Shown: in pieces, positions 26,258 to 34,491 of the stretch
Position numbering within the stretch: the stretch's first letter is position 1
Layout: the number at the start of each line of letters is the position of its first letter
Source of the DNA: Chloroflexota bacterium
GTDB lineage: Bacteria; Chloroflexota; Dehalococcoidia; UBA2247; RBG-13-53-26
DNA length: 40,902 nucleotides
Assembly: GCA_026389585.1 (NCBI GenBank)
Contig: JAPLHP010000087.1
Span: 1 to 40,902 of the forward strand
Direction: 5' to 3'
Notes under the pieces: generated by a model
What the model was told of the DNA's origin: nothing
Database searches by the model: none
Seen by the model: the letters and a program-made list of their open reading frames with translations, nothing else
Translations under genes and position numbers: made by a program

Positions 26258-26990
26258 GTCTTCTGATGAAATTTCCATTATGAGAGAAGCTGGGGAAATT
26301 GTGGCTAAAGTACTACAAAAACTGGCTAGTGAGGTTAGACCGGGAGTGAGAACCAGGGAGTTGGATCATACTTGTGCTAAAGAGTTAGCCAGGTACGAAG
26401 CCCGGTCTTCTTTCAAGGGATATCGGGGTTTCCCTGCTCATATATGTACGTCAGTCAATAATGAGGTGGTTCATGGCATCCCTGGAGATCGAATACTCTG
26501 TGAAGGAGACATAATATCTCTGGATGCTGGCGTGATCTTCAAGGGTTTCCAGGGAGATGCTGCCATTACCGTTGGCGTAGGCGAGATTAGTGAAGAGGCT
26601 AGGAGGCTTTTGGATGTCACTCAGAGTGCTCTCCTGGCTGGCATTGCTGCAGCCAGGAACAAGGCACGCTTGGGAGATGTATCTACAGCCATTCAGCATT
26701 ATGTAGAAACTAGAGGATTTTCAGTGGTAAGAGAATATACTGGACACGGTATTGGTCGAGCAATGCATGAGGAACCTCAAATACCCAACTTTGGGGAGGC
26801 AGGTCAAGGCCCCTTGCTTCGAGAAGGGATGACATTAGCTATTGAACCAATGGTCAATGCTGGTGGATGGGGTACTCGGGTCAGTGATGACCAGTGGACA
26901 GTTGTTACTGCTGATGGCAGGCTTTCAGCGCACTTTGAGCATACTATTGCTATTACTAACGGCGCTCCGGAGATTCTCACCGCGGTTTAG
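26241..26990 (+). CDS. map: Methionine aminopeptidase, type I
   Basis: Removes the initiator methionine from nascent proteins. The 249-residue chain has the complete dimetal site: D95, D106, H169, E202 and E233, with H79 as the conserved substrate-site histidine. Segments YTGHGIGRAMHEEP and LAIEPMVNAGG are typical of type Ia. ATG 26241 overlaps the end of adk by 17 bases, with GAGAGGGG as ribosome site. Confidence 0.96.
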   Translation: MGIIVKSSDEISIMREAGEIVAKVLQKLASEVRPGVRTRELDHTCAKELARYEARSSFKGYRGFPAHICTSVNNEVVHGIPGDRILCEGDIISLDAGVIFKGFQGDAAITVGVGEISEEARRLLDVTQSALLAGIAAARNKARLGDVSTAIQHYVETRGFSVVREYTGHGIGRAMHEEPQIPNFGEAGQGPLLREGMTLAIEPMVNAGGWGTRVSDDQWTVVTADGRLSAHFEHTIAITNGAPEILTAV

Positions 26991-26999
26991 ATAGGAATC

Positions 27000-27218
27000 A
27001 TGCCTAAGAAGGAAAGGATAGAGGTTGAAGGCAAGGTTATGGAGGTTTTGCCCAATGCTATGTTTCGTGTTGAGCTAGCCGGGGGACACAGAGTACTGGC
27101 TCACATCTCTGGTAAGATGAGGAAACACTTTATCAAGATTCTGCCAGGTGATACTGTGCGGGTAGAGCTTTCACCCTATGATTTGACTCGGGGCAGGGTT
27201 ATCTACCGTTTTAAGTAA
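27000..27218 (+). CDS. infA: Translation initiation factor IF-1
   Basis: OB-fold factor that occupies the A site of the small subunit during initiation. The 72-residue length is exact for bacteria. Diagnostic segments are [37 protein letters not shown] and the C-terminal [12 protein letters not shown]. It sits nine bases after map, in the usual map-infA-rpmJ order. Confidence 0.97.
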   Translation: MPKKERIEVEGKVMEVLPNAMFRVELAGGHRVLAHISGKMRKHFIKILPGDTVRVELSPYDLTRGRVIYRFK

Positions 27219-27238
27219 GTTGTCTTGGAGATAGTTAC

Positions 27239-27352
27239 ATGAAAGTCAGTGCTTCAGTTAAGTGTCGCTGCAGTAAATGTAAAGTGGTAAAACGTAAGGG
27301 TGCGGTAAGAATTATTTGCTCCAACCCCAAGCATAAACAGAGGCAAGGATAG
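27239..27352 (+). CDS. rpmJ: Ribosomal protein L36, zinc form
   Basis: A 37-residue large-subunit protein. The translation runs [20 protein letters not shown] and ends NPKHKQRQG. Zinc ligands of the C+ form are present: cysteines in CRCSKC (C11 and C14 as the pair), C27 and H32. ATG 27239 to TAG 27350-27352, between infA and rpsM as in most bacteria. TTGGAG about eight bases upstream serves as ribosome site. Confidence 0.95.
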   Translation: MKVSASVKCRCSKCKVVKRKGAVRIICSNPKHKQRQG

Positions 27353-27365
27353 AGCGGAGGTTTGA

Positions 27366-27755
27366 GTGGCACGTATAGCAGGTGTTGATATCCCCAATGA
27401 CAAGAGAATAGAGATTGGGCTGTGCTACATCTACGGAATTGGCAAAGCTTTGAGCAAGAAGATTCTTGCTCAAACTGGTGTTAGTCCTGATAGGAAGGCA
27501 AAAGATTTGGCTGAAGAAGAAATTGCCCGCCTTCGTGATAATATTGAGAAGAAACAAAAGGTGGAGGGGGAATTAAAGAAAGAGGTAAGTCTTAATATTG
27601 GCCGACTCACAGAGATTGGTTGCTATCGGGGTCTCAGACACCGTCGTAGGCTACCTGTTCGGGGACAGCGTACCAAGACCAATGCGCGAACTAAGCGTGG
27701 ACCTCGCCAGACTGTAGCTGGCAGAGGCAGACGCCGTGGCACTGCGAAGAAATAG
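27366..27755 (+). CDS. rpsM: Ribosomal protein S13
   Basis: Small-subunit head protein that bridges to the large subunit and touches the P-site tRNA. The 129-residue chain has [19 protein letters not shown], the helix-turn segment [20 protein letters not shown] and a basic C-terminus ([15 protein letters not shown]). GTG 27366 follows GGAGG by five bases. Confidence 0.97.
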   Translation: MARIAGVDIPNDKRIEIGLCYIYGIGKALSKKILAQTGVSPDRKAKDLAEEEIARLRDNIEKKQKVEGELKKEVSLNIGRLTEIGCYRGLRHRRRLPVRGQRTKTNARTKRGPRQTVAGRGRRRGTAKK

Positions 27756-27795
27756 GACTTGAAACACGAGATCGTGGAACGAAGAGGAGTTGTTT

Positions 27796-28167
27796 ATGGC
27801 TAAGAAGAAGGAAAAGAAGTCTATCCCTCAAGGGAGAGCTTATATTCATTCGACGTTCAATAATGTTATTGTCACGCTTACTGACCCCGCAGGGAATGTC
27901 ATTTCGTGGGGAAGCGCAGGTACTGCTGGTTTTAAAGGGTCCCGCAAAGGCACTCCTTTTGCTGCACAGTTGGCGGCTGAAGGGGCGGCAAAGCGGGCTA
28001 AGGAGCATGGATTGCGTCAGGTCGAGGTTTATGTGAGAGGGCCAGGTGGTGGCCGTGAGGCTGCTATTCGTTCCCTTCAGATTGCTGGACTTAATGTCAC
28101 TGGGATTAGGGATGTGACCCCTATTCCACATAATGGTTGTCGACCCCCGAAAAGAAGGAGGGTTTAG
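27796..28167 (+). CDS. rpsK: Ribosomal protein S11
   Basis: Small-subunit platform protein near the E-site mRNA. From ATG 27796 it is 123 residues, with [18 protein letters not shown] and the C-terminal [18 protein letters not shown], both invariant family segments. GAAGAGGAG lies six bases upstream. The TTG at 27790 two codons earlier is too close to that site. Confidence 0.97.
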   Translation: MAKKKEKKSIPQGRAYIHSTFNNVIVTLTDPAGNVISWGSAGTAGFKGSRKGTPFAAQLAAEGAAKRAKEHGLRQVEVYVRGPGGGREAAIRSLQIAGLNVTGIRDVTPIPHNGCRPPKRRRV

Positions 28168-28173
28168 AGGATA

Positions 28174-28803
28174 ATGGCGCGGTATACCGGGTCTTCCTGT
28201 CGGCTATGTCGTCGAGTAGGTGAGAAACTGATGCTGAAAGGCGAGCGATGTGGTACTCCTAAGTGCTCTATAGAGAGAAATCCAGGTACCCCTGGACAAC
28301 ATACCGGGGGTCGCCCCCGCAAACTGTCGGAGTATGGAGTTAGACTCAAGGAGAAACAAAAAGCCAGATATACTTATGGAGTGCTCGAACGGCAGTTTCG
28401 TCGGATGTTTGCTGATGCCGAAAGAGCCCCAGGAATGACTGGTGAGACCTTAGTACAATTGCTGGAAAGGCGCTTGGATAATACGGTCTACCGTTTGGGC
28501 CTGGGCGAATCTCGAAATCAGGCTCGGCAGTTGGTGCAGCATGGTCACATAAAGGTTAATGGACGTAAAGTGGATATCCCGTCATTCGTGGTAAAACCGG
28601 GTGATGTTATCACTTGGAGAGAGAAGACTATTAATAAAGATCCCTACAACAGGGCTATGCAGGGAATCGATTCCAAAGTTATTCCGAGTTGGCTAAGTGT
28701 AGATAAGAAAGACCTTTCTTGTCGAGTATTGAGTCTTCCCTCCAATGATGAAATTGCTGCCAAATTTGATCTGAAGATGATTGTCGAGCATTACTCTCGA
28801 TAG
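28174..28803 (+). CDS. rpsD: Ribosomal protein S4, zinc form
   Basis: Primary 16S rRNA-binding protein that initiates small-subunit assembly. The N-terminal zinc module has C9, C12, C26 and C31 (CRLC and CGTPKC). The S4 RNA-binding domain covers about residues 98-160 (LERRLDNTVYRLGLGESRNQ, HGHIKVNGRKVDIPS). At 209 residues it is a normal length. ATG 28174 is six bases after rpsK behind AGAGGA. Confidence 0.97.
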   Translation: MARYTGSSCRLCRRVGEKLMLKGERCGTPKCSIERNPGTPGQHTGGRPRKLSEYGVRLKEKQKARYTYGVLERQFRRMFADAERAPGMTGETLVQLLERRLDNTVYRLGLGESRNQARQLVQHGHIKVNGRKVDIPSFVVKPGDVITWREKTINKDPYNRAMQGIDSKVIPSWLSVDKKDLSCRVLSLPSNDEIAAKFDLKMIVEHYSR

Positions 28804-28825
28804 CTTTGGAAGGAGGCCTGTAGCT

Positions 28826-29770
28826 TTGTCTCACCTTGTGACTCCTAAAGTAGAGTGCGTGGAAAGTAAGGGTAATTATGGGCGTTTTGCCGCGGAGCCA
28901 TTGGAAAGGGGCTTTGGCACTACTTTGGGCAATACTTTGCGGCGGGTTTTGCTCGGTTCTCTCTTGGGTGCAGCAGTAACTTGGGTAAAAATAGAGGGAA
29001 TAGAGCATGAATTCTCCACTATTCCTCATGTAAAAGAGGATGTTACCGAATTCCTGCTGAACGTCAAGACTCTACGTCTGCGTTCTATGACCAAGCAAGA
29101 TGGGAAGCTGTTGCTTGAAGTGAATGGTGAAAGGACTATTCATGCTGCAGACATCAGACCATCCGCGGATTTTGAGGTTACAAACCCAGAGCTTTACCTA
29201 GCCACTTTAGATTCGGCTGAGGCTAGTCTTTCTGTTGAATTCAATGTGAAGCAGGGAAAGGGTTATGTGTCAGCGACTACTCATGGGACTGGTCTGCCTA
29301 TAGGTACGATCCCTGTGGATGCTATCTTTACTCCAGTCCAAAAAGTCAATTATCTTGTTGAGCCAGTTCGTACCGGCGAAAATACTGGATACGAGAAACT
29401 CATCATTGATGTGTGGACTGATGGCACTATTACAGCGGTAGAGGCTCTCAGTCAGAGTGCCCAGATACTGAGGGAGCAACTATCTCCCTTCACTCCTCTC
29501 GTCCTGGCTTCCACTGGGGCGATGGAGCAGGCTGCGGTTGGCGTGTCATCTGAGGAATATGAGCTACCATTGGAGCGACTTGGGCTGTCACCTCGTGTCT
29601 TCAATTGTTTGAGAAGAAACAAGATTAGCAAATTAGGAGAATTGTTGGAGAAGAGTGAGCGGGATCTTCTCCAACTAAAGAAGTTTGGGCGAAAGTCTCT
29701 GGATGAATTGAAACAGGATCTTGAGGGAAGGGGCTTGGCTCTGAGATTGGAAGAGGAAGATGAGGCATAG
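28826..29770 (+). CDS. rpoA: RNA polymerase alpha subunit
   Basis: Scaffold of RNA polymerase assembly, with a DNA- and activator-binding C-terminal domain. TTG 28826 gives 314 residues; AGGAGG (28811-28816) lies nine bases upstream and the protein then starts normally. An open frame back to TTG 28781 overlaps rpsD and lacks a ribosome site. The N-terminal domain has AEPLERGFGTTLGNTLRRVL, and the C-terminal domain has LPLERLGLSPRVFNCLRRN followed by LGELLEKSERDLLQLKKFG. The last 11 bases overlap rplQ. Confidence 0.96.
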   Translation: MSHLVTPKVECVESKGNYGRFAAEPLERGFGTTLGNTLRRVLLGSLLGAAVTWVKIEGIEHEFSTIPHVKEDVTEFLLNVKTLRLRSMTKQDGKLLLEVNGERTIHAADIRPSADFEVTNPELYLATLDSAEASLSVEFNVKQGKGYVSATTHGTGLPIGTIPVDAIFTPVQKVNYLVEPVRTGENTGYEKLIIDVWTDGTITAVEALSQSAQILREQLSPFTPLVLASTGAMEQAAVGVSSEEYELPLERLGLSPRVFNCLRRNKISKLGELLEKSERDLLQLKKFGRKSLDELKQDLEGRGLALRLEEEDEA

Positions 29771-30113
29771 AGTAGCTGGGCGAAGGTTTTCCAGGCGCAG
29801 CGGCCCTAGAATGGCGTTGTTCCATAACTTGATCTCTGAGCTATTGCGGCATGAGAGGATCGTTACTACTGAGGCAAAGGCGAAAGAAGTTCGAGGTATG
29901 GCGGATAAGGTTATTAGCCTGGGTAAAGCAGGGAGCCTTCATGCTCGGCGACAGGCGTTGACTGTGGTGAGCGATAGGAAAGTGGTGGATAAGGTTTTTG
30001 ATGAGCTTGCTTCGAGATACGCTAGTCGTAGTGGCGGGTACACTCGTGTCCTCAAGTTGGGACCCCGCCCAGGTGATTGCGCACCCATGGCAATACTTGA
30101 ACTAGTGAAGTAG
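29760..30113 (+). CDS. rplQ: Ribosomal protein L17
   Basis: Large-subunit protein near the tunnel exit. The 117-residue chain begins MRHRVAGRRFSRRSGPRMAL and has ELLRHERIVTTEAKAKEVRG, both diagnostic. ATG 29760 lies inside the end of rpoA, with GGAAGAGGAAG immediately upstream, so translation is coupled. Confidence 0.97.
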   Translation: MRHRVAGRRFSRRSGPRMALFHNLISELLRHERIVTTEAKAKEVRGMADKVISLGKAGSLHARRQALTVVSDRKVVDKVFDELASRYASRSGGYTRVLKLGPRPGDCAPMAILELVK

Positions 30114-30166
30114 GATCGATTGGGGAGTCGTATATTCAGGGTCCAGAAACTGCAACAAGAATTGTA

Positions 30167-30901
30167 TTGATTATGGAATACGAAGGCACCAGATACCATG
30201 GTTCCCAGTATCAGGTTAACGCCCTCACTATTCAAGGAGAGGCGGAAGATGCGTTGCGTAGAATCACTGGTGAGGAAATTCGCATTTCTTTTGCCAGTCG
30301 CACCGATGCCGGCGTTCATGCCAGAGGACAGGTGGCAAGCTTTAAGACCAGGTCGAACTTCCCTCATAAGACTTGGGTCGAAGCGCTAAATTTTCATCTC
30401 CCTAAGGATATTTCTATTAGAGCTGCTTATGAGGCAGGTGTTGATTTTGATGTTCGGCGCGATGCAATATGCCGCAATTATCGCTATTCTATTCTGAATA
30501 GATCTACTCCATCTCCATTTTGGCGAGGTTTCAGTTACCTTATTGCTCGACCACTGGACATTGAGGCTATGAATGATGCCTGTCAGGCACTCATTGGAGA
30601 GCATGATTTTGCCCCCTTTGCTCAGGTGACGGATGGCCGTCAAACCCATCGCCGCGTGTCCAAGGCTGAGGTGAGTAAGAAGGAAGACCTGGTGATGTTT
30701 GACATCGAAGCAAACTCCTTCTTGCCGCATCAGGTGCGCAATACAGTGGGAGGGCTAGCCAATGTGGGTTTGGGGAGGATGACAGTTAACTCATTTAGGG
30801 AGATGGCTTGCTCCAAGCAGGCAGGGGTCATAGGCCCCACCGCGCCAGCCCGGGGTTTGTGTCTGCTGGAAGTCAAGTATGATAACTTTCCCCCCTGTTG
30901 A
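30167..30901 (+). CDS. truA: tRNA pseudouridine synthase A
   Basis: Converts uridines 38-40 of the tRNA anticodon arm to pseudouridine. The catalytic aspartate is in ASRTDAGVHARGQ (D47 from TTG 30167), followed by YRYSILNRSTPSPFWRG and the late strand SFLPHQVRNTVGGL. From TTG 30167 or ATG 30173 the first beta strand would be cut short. The frame is open upstream to 30101 without ATG, GTG or TTG, but GGGGAG (30122-30127) lies six bases before ATT 30134, which would add a fitting N-terminus (ETATRIVLIMEYEGTRYHG). Identity is secure; the start is not. Confidence 0.93.
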   Translation: MIMEYEGTRYHGSQYQVNALTIQGEAEDALRRITGEEIRISFASRTDAGVHARGQVASFKTRSNFPHKTWVEALNFHLPKDISIRAAYEAGVDFDVRRDAICRNYRYSILNRSTPSPFWRGFSYLIARPLDIEAMNDACQALIGEHDFAPFAQVTDGRQTHRRVSKAEVSKKEDLVMFDIEANSFLPHQVRNTVGGLANVGLGRMTVNSFREMACSKQAGVIGPTAPARGLCLLEVKYDNFPPC

Positions 30902-30907
30902 GGAGAG

Positions 30908-30934
30908 ATGATGACTTATGATGATGACTTATAG
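30908..30934 (+). other. 13-bp tandem duplication creating a mini-ORF at the rplM start
   Basis: The 13-mer ATGATGACTTATG at 30908-30920 is repeated at 30921-30933 with a single difference at the last base. Because 13 is not a multiple of three, the ATG next to the ribosome site AGGAG (30901-30905) now opens an eight-codon frame (MMTYDDDL) that stops at TAG 30932-30934. The true rplM frame starts in the second copy. Confidence 0.7.
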
Positions 30935-31361
30935 TGTAAAGAGTTCTGATGTCAAGCGTCGGTGGTGGGTTGTTGATGCCTCGGGAAGAACCTTGGGCAG
31001 ACTGGCTACCGAGGTTGCTCGTTTGCTTCAGGGAAAAGAAAAACCCATGTATTCCCGCTACCTTGATAATGGGGATTTTGTGGTAGTCATAAATGCAGCT
31101 AAAGTTCGTGTAACGGGCAAGAAGGCTGAGAAGAAGGTCTATTATTGGCATACTCACTATCCTGGAGGACTGCGTAGCTCTACGTTTGCCAAGATGATAG
31201 ATGCGCATCCTACCCGTCCTGTTGAGCATGCAGTAAGGGGGATGCTTCCCCATAACAGCTATGGTCGTGCTATGGCAAGAAGGCTCAAAGTCTATGCTGG
31301 AGATACTCACCCACACCAGGCTCAAGTGAAAGCTCAGAGGGAGGAGGGGCAAAGTGGCTGA
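30918..31361 (+). CDS. rplM: Ribosomal protein L13
   Basis: Early-assembling large-subunit protein. The chain contains [39 protein letters not shown] and [19 protein letters not shown], all diagnostic. Three successive ATGs (30918, 30921, 30924) give 145-147 residues; comparison of the duplicated 13-mers suggests 30921 as the ancestral start. The ribosome site is 12-18 bases away from these codons, which is long. Its stop overlaps the rpsI GTG. Confidence 0.95.
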   Translation: MMMTYSVKSSDVKRRWWVVDASGRTLGRLATEVARLLQGKEKPMYSRYLDNGDFVVVINAAKVRVTGKKAEKKVYYWHTHYPGGLRSSTFAKMIDAHPTRPVEHAVRGMLPHNSYGRAMARRLKVYAGDTHPHQAQVKAQREEGQSG

Positions 31362-31749
31362 CCCAGCTTATTTCTACGGAACAGGCAAAAGAAAGACCGC
31401 TATCGCTCGGGTAAAGTTGGTAGCTGGAAATGGCAATATCGTCATCAACAGTAGGCCTTTGCAGGAACTGTTCCCAGATACTGCTCTTCAGACTGTGATG
31501 CAACAACCCTTTAAGGCTACAGGCACTGTGGGTAAGTTCAATGTGATAGCAAAGGTCGAGGGAGGGGGAATTTCAGGACAGGCTGCAGCCATTCGCCATG
31601 GTATTGCCCGTGCTCTATTAAAATCTGATGAGGCACTGAGGACGGTGTTGCGCCAGCATGGATTGCTTACTAGGGATGCAAGGATAAAGGAGCGCAAGAA
31701 GTACGGACTGAAGCGTGCCCGTAAGGCTCCTCAGTATACCAAGAGATAG
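31354..31749 (+). CDS. rpsI: Ribosomal protein S9
   Basis: Small-subunit head protein whose C-terminal tail reaches the P-site tRNA. The 131-residue chain starts with [20 protein letters not shown] and ends [17 protein letters not shown], with the terminal arginine that contacts tRNA. GTG 31354 is in the end of rplM with GAGGGAGGAGG upstream. It is the last gene of the + strand cluster. Confidence 0.97.
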   Translation: MADPAYFYGTGKRKTAIARVKLVAGNGNIVINSRPLQELFPDTALQTVMQQPFKATGTVGKFNVIAKVEGGGISGQAAAIRHGIARALLKSDEALRTVLRQHGLLTRDARIKERKKYGLKRARKAPQYTKR

Positions 31750-31818
31750 GCTCTCCCTTGAATGATGTTTCTCTTGGGTAGCTTATAGGCCATCTAAAGA
31801 TTCTCTTTAGTACAGTAG

Positions 31819-31864
31819 ATAATACCTCCCTATAGCCAAAGAATAAGCTATAGGGAGGTATTAT
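31819..31864. terminator. 18-bp perfect hairpin between convergent operons
   Basis: An uninterrupted 18-bp stem (31819-31836 with 31847-31864) and a 10-base loop lie 70 bases after rpsI. On the + strand it is followed by GTTTTCCC, a weak T tract; on the - strand there is no T tract. It probably ends ribosomal-operon transcripts and may also block reading from the opposite side. Confidence 0.65.
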
Positions 31865-31869
31865 GTTTT

Positions 31870-31900
31870 CCCGCTATCTTGATCTTGCGTAGCGGGTTTT
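31870..31900 (+). terminator. Second terminator-like hairpin after rpsI
   Basis: CCCGCTA (31870-31876) pairs with TAGCGGG (31890-31896) over a 13-base loop, followed by TTTT. It backs up the larger hairpin just upstream and serves the + strand only, by the position of the T run. Confidence 0.6.
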
Positions 31901-31961
31901 GCGGGTGGGGAAACTGTGTGGCTGGCCCTATTTAAGTCTGCGAAGGCGTTGGGTAACCCTC

Positions 31962-33023
31962 TCAAAAGTCGGCAAGGCGGGATTTCAGGTAGTCTATGGA
32001 GACTACCTGTGTAGGGTCAACACCATTCAACATGGCCAGGTAGAAGCTAACATAATCTCCATAAAGAACCAGACTCATCATTTGAGCCAGGCGGCTTTTC
32101 CCTGTTGCTTCCAACACCTTGTATCTGACTGATGCCTTGTTGAGGATTTCAGTGGTGAGTTGGTAACGAATTGAGACACGCGGATGAAGCAATGATGAGT
32201 GTAGTAGTACTACCAGAATTCTATCTCTCAATTCGGGAGGTAATTGATATCCTACTACAGCATTATGATTTAGCTCTGGGAAGATCTCGTGAAAGGCCCA
32301 GGTTTTGCTATTCTCGTTAAGCTGACTCTTCCAACGCTGAGCGACTTCTGCGAGTAGCTCAGCCCCGTAGATCACTGCCAATCGACCATAGAGGTCTTTC
32401 GCCAGTTGTTTGGCCTCATTGGAGACGGAGGGCACCTTCTCGGCAATTCTTGTAGAGAGCTCTTCCAAGACCTGCAGTGCTTCCTCAAAATCGTTTGACT
32501 TATCTTTGATTAAACCGAGAGTGTGAAAGATGCCCAGCAGGGAAACGAAACTATTAGGAAAAGCGGCTCGGGGAGGGGCTTTGTAGTCGATAAATAAGAT
32601 AGGTATCCCACTCCTTTCGGCTAACACTCCCAGCTTCCCACCAGTGGTGATCACAACTTTCTTAGACGGAGTTTGCAGGGATTCGGCAAAGGAAGAAAGG
32701 GTTTCCTCAGTATTCCCCGAGTAGCTTGAGAAAATGAGGAGAGTGTTCCTATTCACAAATGGGGGTAAACCATAATCCCGGTGTACCCAAACTGGCAGAT
32801 GATTTTCCAGGATAGCGAGACGGCGTATCAACTCGCCGCCTATGGCCGAGCCACCCATGCCTGAGATAATGACTCTATCAACCTTGTTGTAGTCTTGAGG
32901 TAGTTTTAGTTTTAGTGAGTTGTACCATGCTCGCTGACATTGTTCGGGAAATTCATGAAGGTGTTGAAGCATACCTGAGGGGTCGAGTTGTTTGTAGATA
33001 TGGGGGCTATCCAGTTCACTCAT
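31962..33023 (-). CDS. Bifunctional glucose-6-phosphate / mannose-6-phosphate isomerase
   Basis: Predicted to interconvert fructose-6-phosphate with glucose- and mannose-6-phosphate. The 353-residue length fits the PGI/PMI family rather than classical PGI (about 550). It has the SIS-domain motifs ISGMGGSAIGG (53-63) and SSYSGNTEET (99-108), and the later FHEIFPELNHNAVVG with the conserved His. It starts at ATG 33023, three bases after the phosphohexomutase stop, so the two sugar-phosphate enzymes are made together. Relative activity on the two substrates cannot be predicted. Confidence 0.9.
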   Translation of the reverse strand: MSELDSPHIYKQLDPSGMLQHLHEFPEQCQRAWYNSLKLKLPQDYNKVDRVIISGMGGSAIGGELIRRLAILENHLPVWVHRDYGLPPFVNRNTLLIFSSYSGNTEETLSSFAESLQTPSKKVVITTGGKLGVLAERSGIPILFIDYKAPPRAAFPNSFVSLLGIFHTLGLIKDKSNDFEEALQVLEELSTRIAEKVPSVSNEAKQLAKDLYGRLAVIYGAELLAEVAQRWKSQLNENSKTWAFHEIFPELNHNAVVGYQLPPELRDRILVVLLHSSLLHPRVSIRYQLTTEILNKASVRYKVLEATGKSRLAQMMSLVLYGDYVSFYLAMLNGVDPTQVVSIDYLKSRLADF

Positions 33024-33026
33024 GTC

Positions 33027-34451
33027 CTATACCCCCAACATATTCCTTCCTTCAGTGACCAATTGCTTTGCTCTTTCCAGGCTGCCGGCCTCGGCATAGA
33101 TGCGGAGAATAGGCTCTGTTCCAGAGAGGCGGATCAGTAGCCAGGAGCCGTCTGCCAGCGAGAAGTGGAACCCATCAATAGTATTGACTTTAACTACTTC
33201 GCTGTGGGCAATCTGTGATGGTATCTTGCTTTTGAGGCTGTCGATGATTCTCTCACGCTCGGCAGGGGGAAACTCCAGGTCGGTACGCTGATAGTGATGC
33301 GGTCCGACTTTGCTGTACAGATACTCTATGAGTTGTGATGGCGTCTTCTTAAGCTTACTCATCAGGTCGAGAAAGTAGAGGCCAGCAAGGATGCCATCGC
33401 GCTCAGGTAAGTGGCCTCTGAAACCAAAGCCGCTGCTTTCTTCACCTCCAATAAGGGCATTGACGCTGATCATCTTTGGGGCTACATATTTGAAGCCTAC
33501 CCGCGTTTCGTAAACTGGCACGTTATAAATCTTGCCCAATTTATACAGCATGCTGCTAGTGGTCAGTGTCTTGATGATGGGGCCGCGCTCACCACGTACC
33601 TCCAATAGGTAGAGAGCAAGAAGGGCAAATATTTGTAAAGGGGTGAGCGGGTTTCCTTTCTCGTCCACAACACCGATGCGGTCAGCATCACCATCTGTGG
33701 CCAATCCCACATCTGCTGCACTCTCCCTCACTAGAGTGGAGAGTTTTGTTAGATGTCTGGCAATGGGTTCGGGTTGAATGCCGGGGAAGATAGGGTTCCG
33801 TTCCCCGTTAATCTCGGTTAGTACGGTTTTGTCACCCTGAAGAAATTTTCTGAAGCAGCCGGTTCCTGCTCCAAACATGGAGTCTACCACTATCTTCAGG
33901 CCAGCTTGGCGTAGATTTTGCAGATCAATAAGCTGAGCCACGTGGTCATAATAGGCTGGCGCTAGATCAGAATACTCGATGAGCCCCTTTGCAATTCCAT
34001 CGTCTAAGGCTAAGCGTTTGACCTTGTCTTGGGCGATGATTTGTGGCAGACGGGATTCTATGTTAGCTTCGACGTCAGTTGGTGCGCTAGCTCCGTCCTC
34101 GGACTTTATTTTAAAACCGTTCCACTGGGCTGGATTATGACTGGCGGTGATGATTATTGCGCCGGCGGCTTTATGGTCTCGAATGCCGTGGCTTACTATC
34201 GGCGTGGGAGTAGCTTGGGGACAAAGGTATACCTTGATATTGTTAGCAGCCACCACCTCAGCGGCTGCTGCAGCGAAGTTTTCAGAAGCAAAGCGGGTAT
34301 CATAGCCTATGACCAAGCCTCTGGAGGCCAGCCCTTCATCCTGGAGGTATTCAGCTAGACTCTGGGCACAGCGTCTAACGTTATCAAAAGTGAAGTCTTC
34401 GGCGATGATACCGCGCCAACCATCGGTGCCGAACTTGATTACAGGTCTCAT
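33027..34451 (-). CDS. Phosphoglucomutase/phosphomannomutase
   Basis: Alpha-D-phosphohexomutase of 474 residues, moving phosphate between C6 and C1 of glucose or mannose. It has the phosphoserine loop ITASHNPAQWNGFKIK (S104), the metal-binding TDGDADRIG (D253, D255, D257), the sugar-recognition GGEESSGFGF and the C-terminal phosphate-binding RLSGTEPILRIYAEA. Together with PGI/PMI next to it, it links fructose-6-phosphate to glucose- or mannose-1-phosphate. It follows metK after 40 bases. PMM and PGM specificity cannot be separated here. Confidence 0.92.
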   Translation of the reverse strand: MRPVIKFGTDGWRGIIAEDFTFDNVRRCAQSLAEYLQDEGLASRGLVIGYDTRFASENFAAAAAEVVAANNIKVYLCPQATPTPIVSHGIRDHKAAGAIIITASHNPAQWNGFKIKSEDGASAPTDVEANIESRLPQIIAQDKVKRLALDDGIAKGLIEYSDLAPAYYDHVAQLIDLQNLRQAGLKIVVDSMFGAGTGCFRKFLQGDKTVLTEINGERNPIFPGIQPEPIARHLTKLSTLVRESAADVGLATDGDADRIGVVDEKGNPLTPLQIFALLALYLLEVRGERGPIIKTLTTSSMLYKLGKIYNVPVYETRVGFKYVAPKMISVNALIGGEESSGFGFRGHLPERDGILAGLYFLDLMSKLKKTPSQLIEYLYSKVGPHHYQRTDLEFPPAERERIIDSLKSKIPSQIAHSEVVKVNTIDGFHFSLADGSWLLIRLSGTEPILRIYAEAGSLERAKQLVTEGRNMLGV

Positions 34452-34491
34452 ATAGTATTCAGAGCTTACCGAACACCATCGGGCTTGCTTG

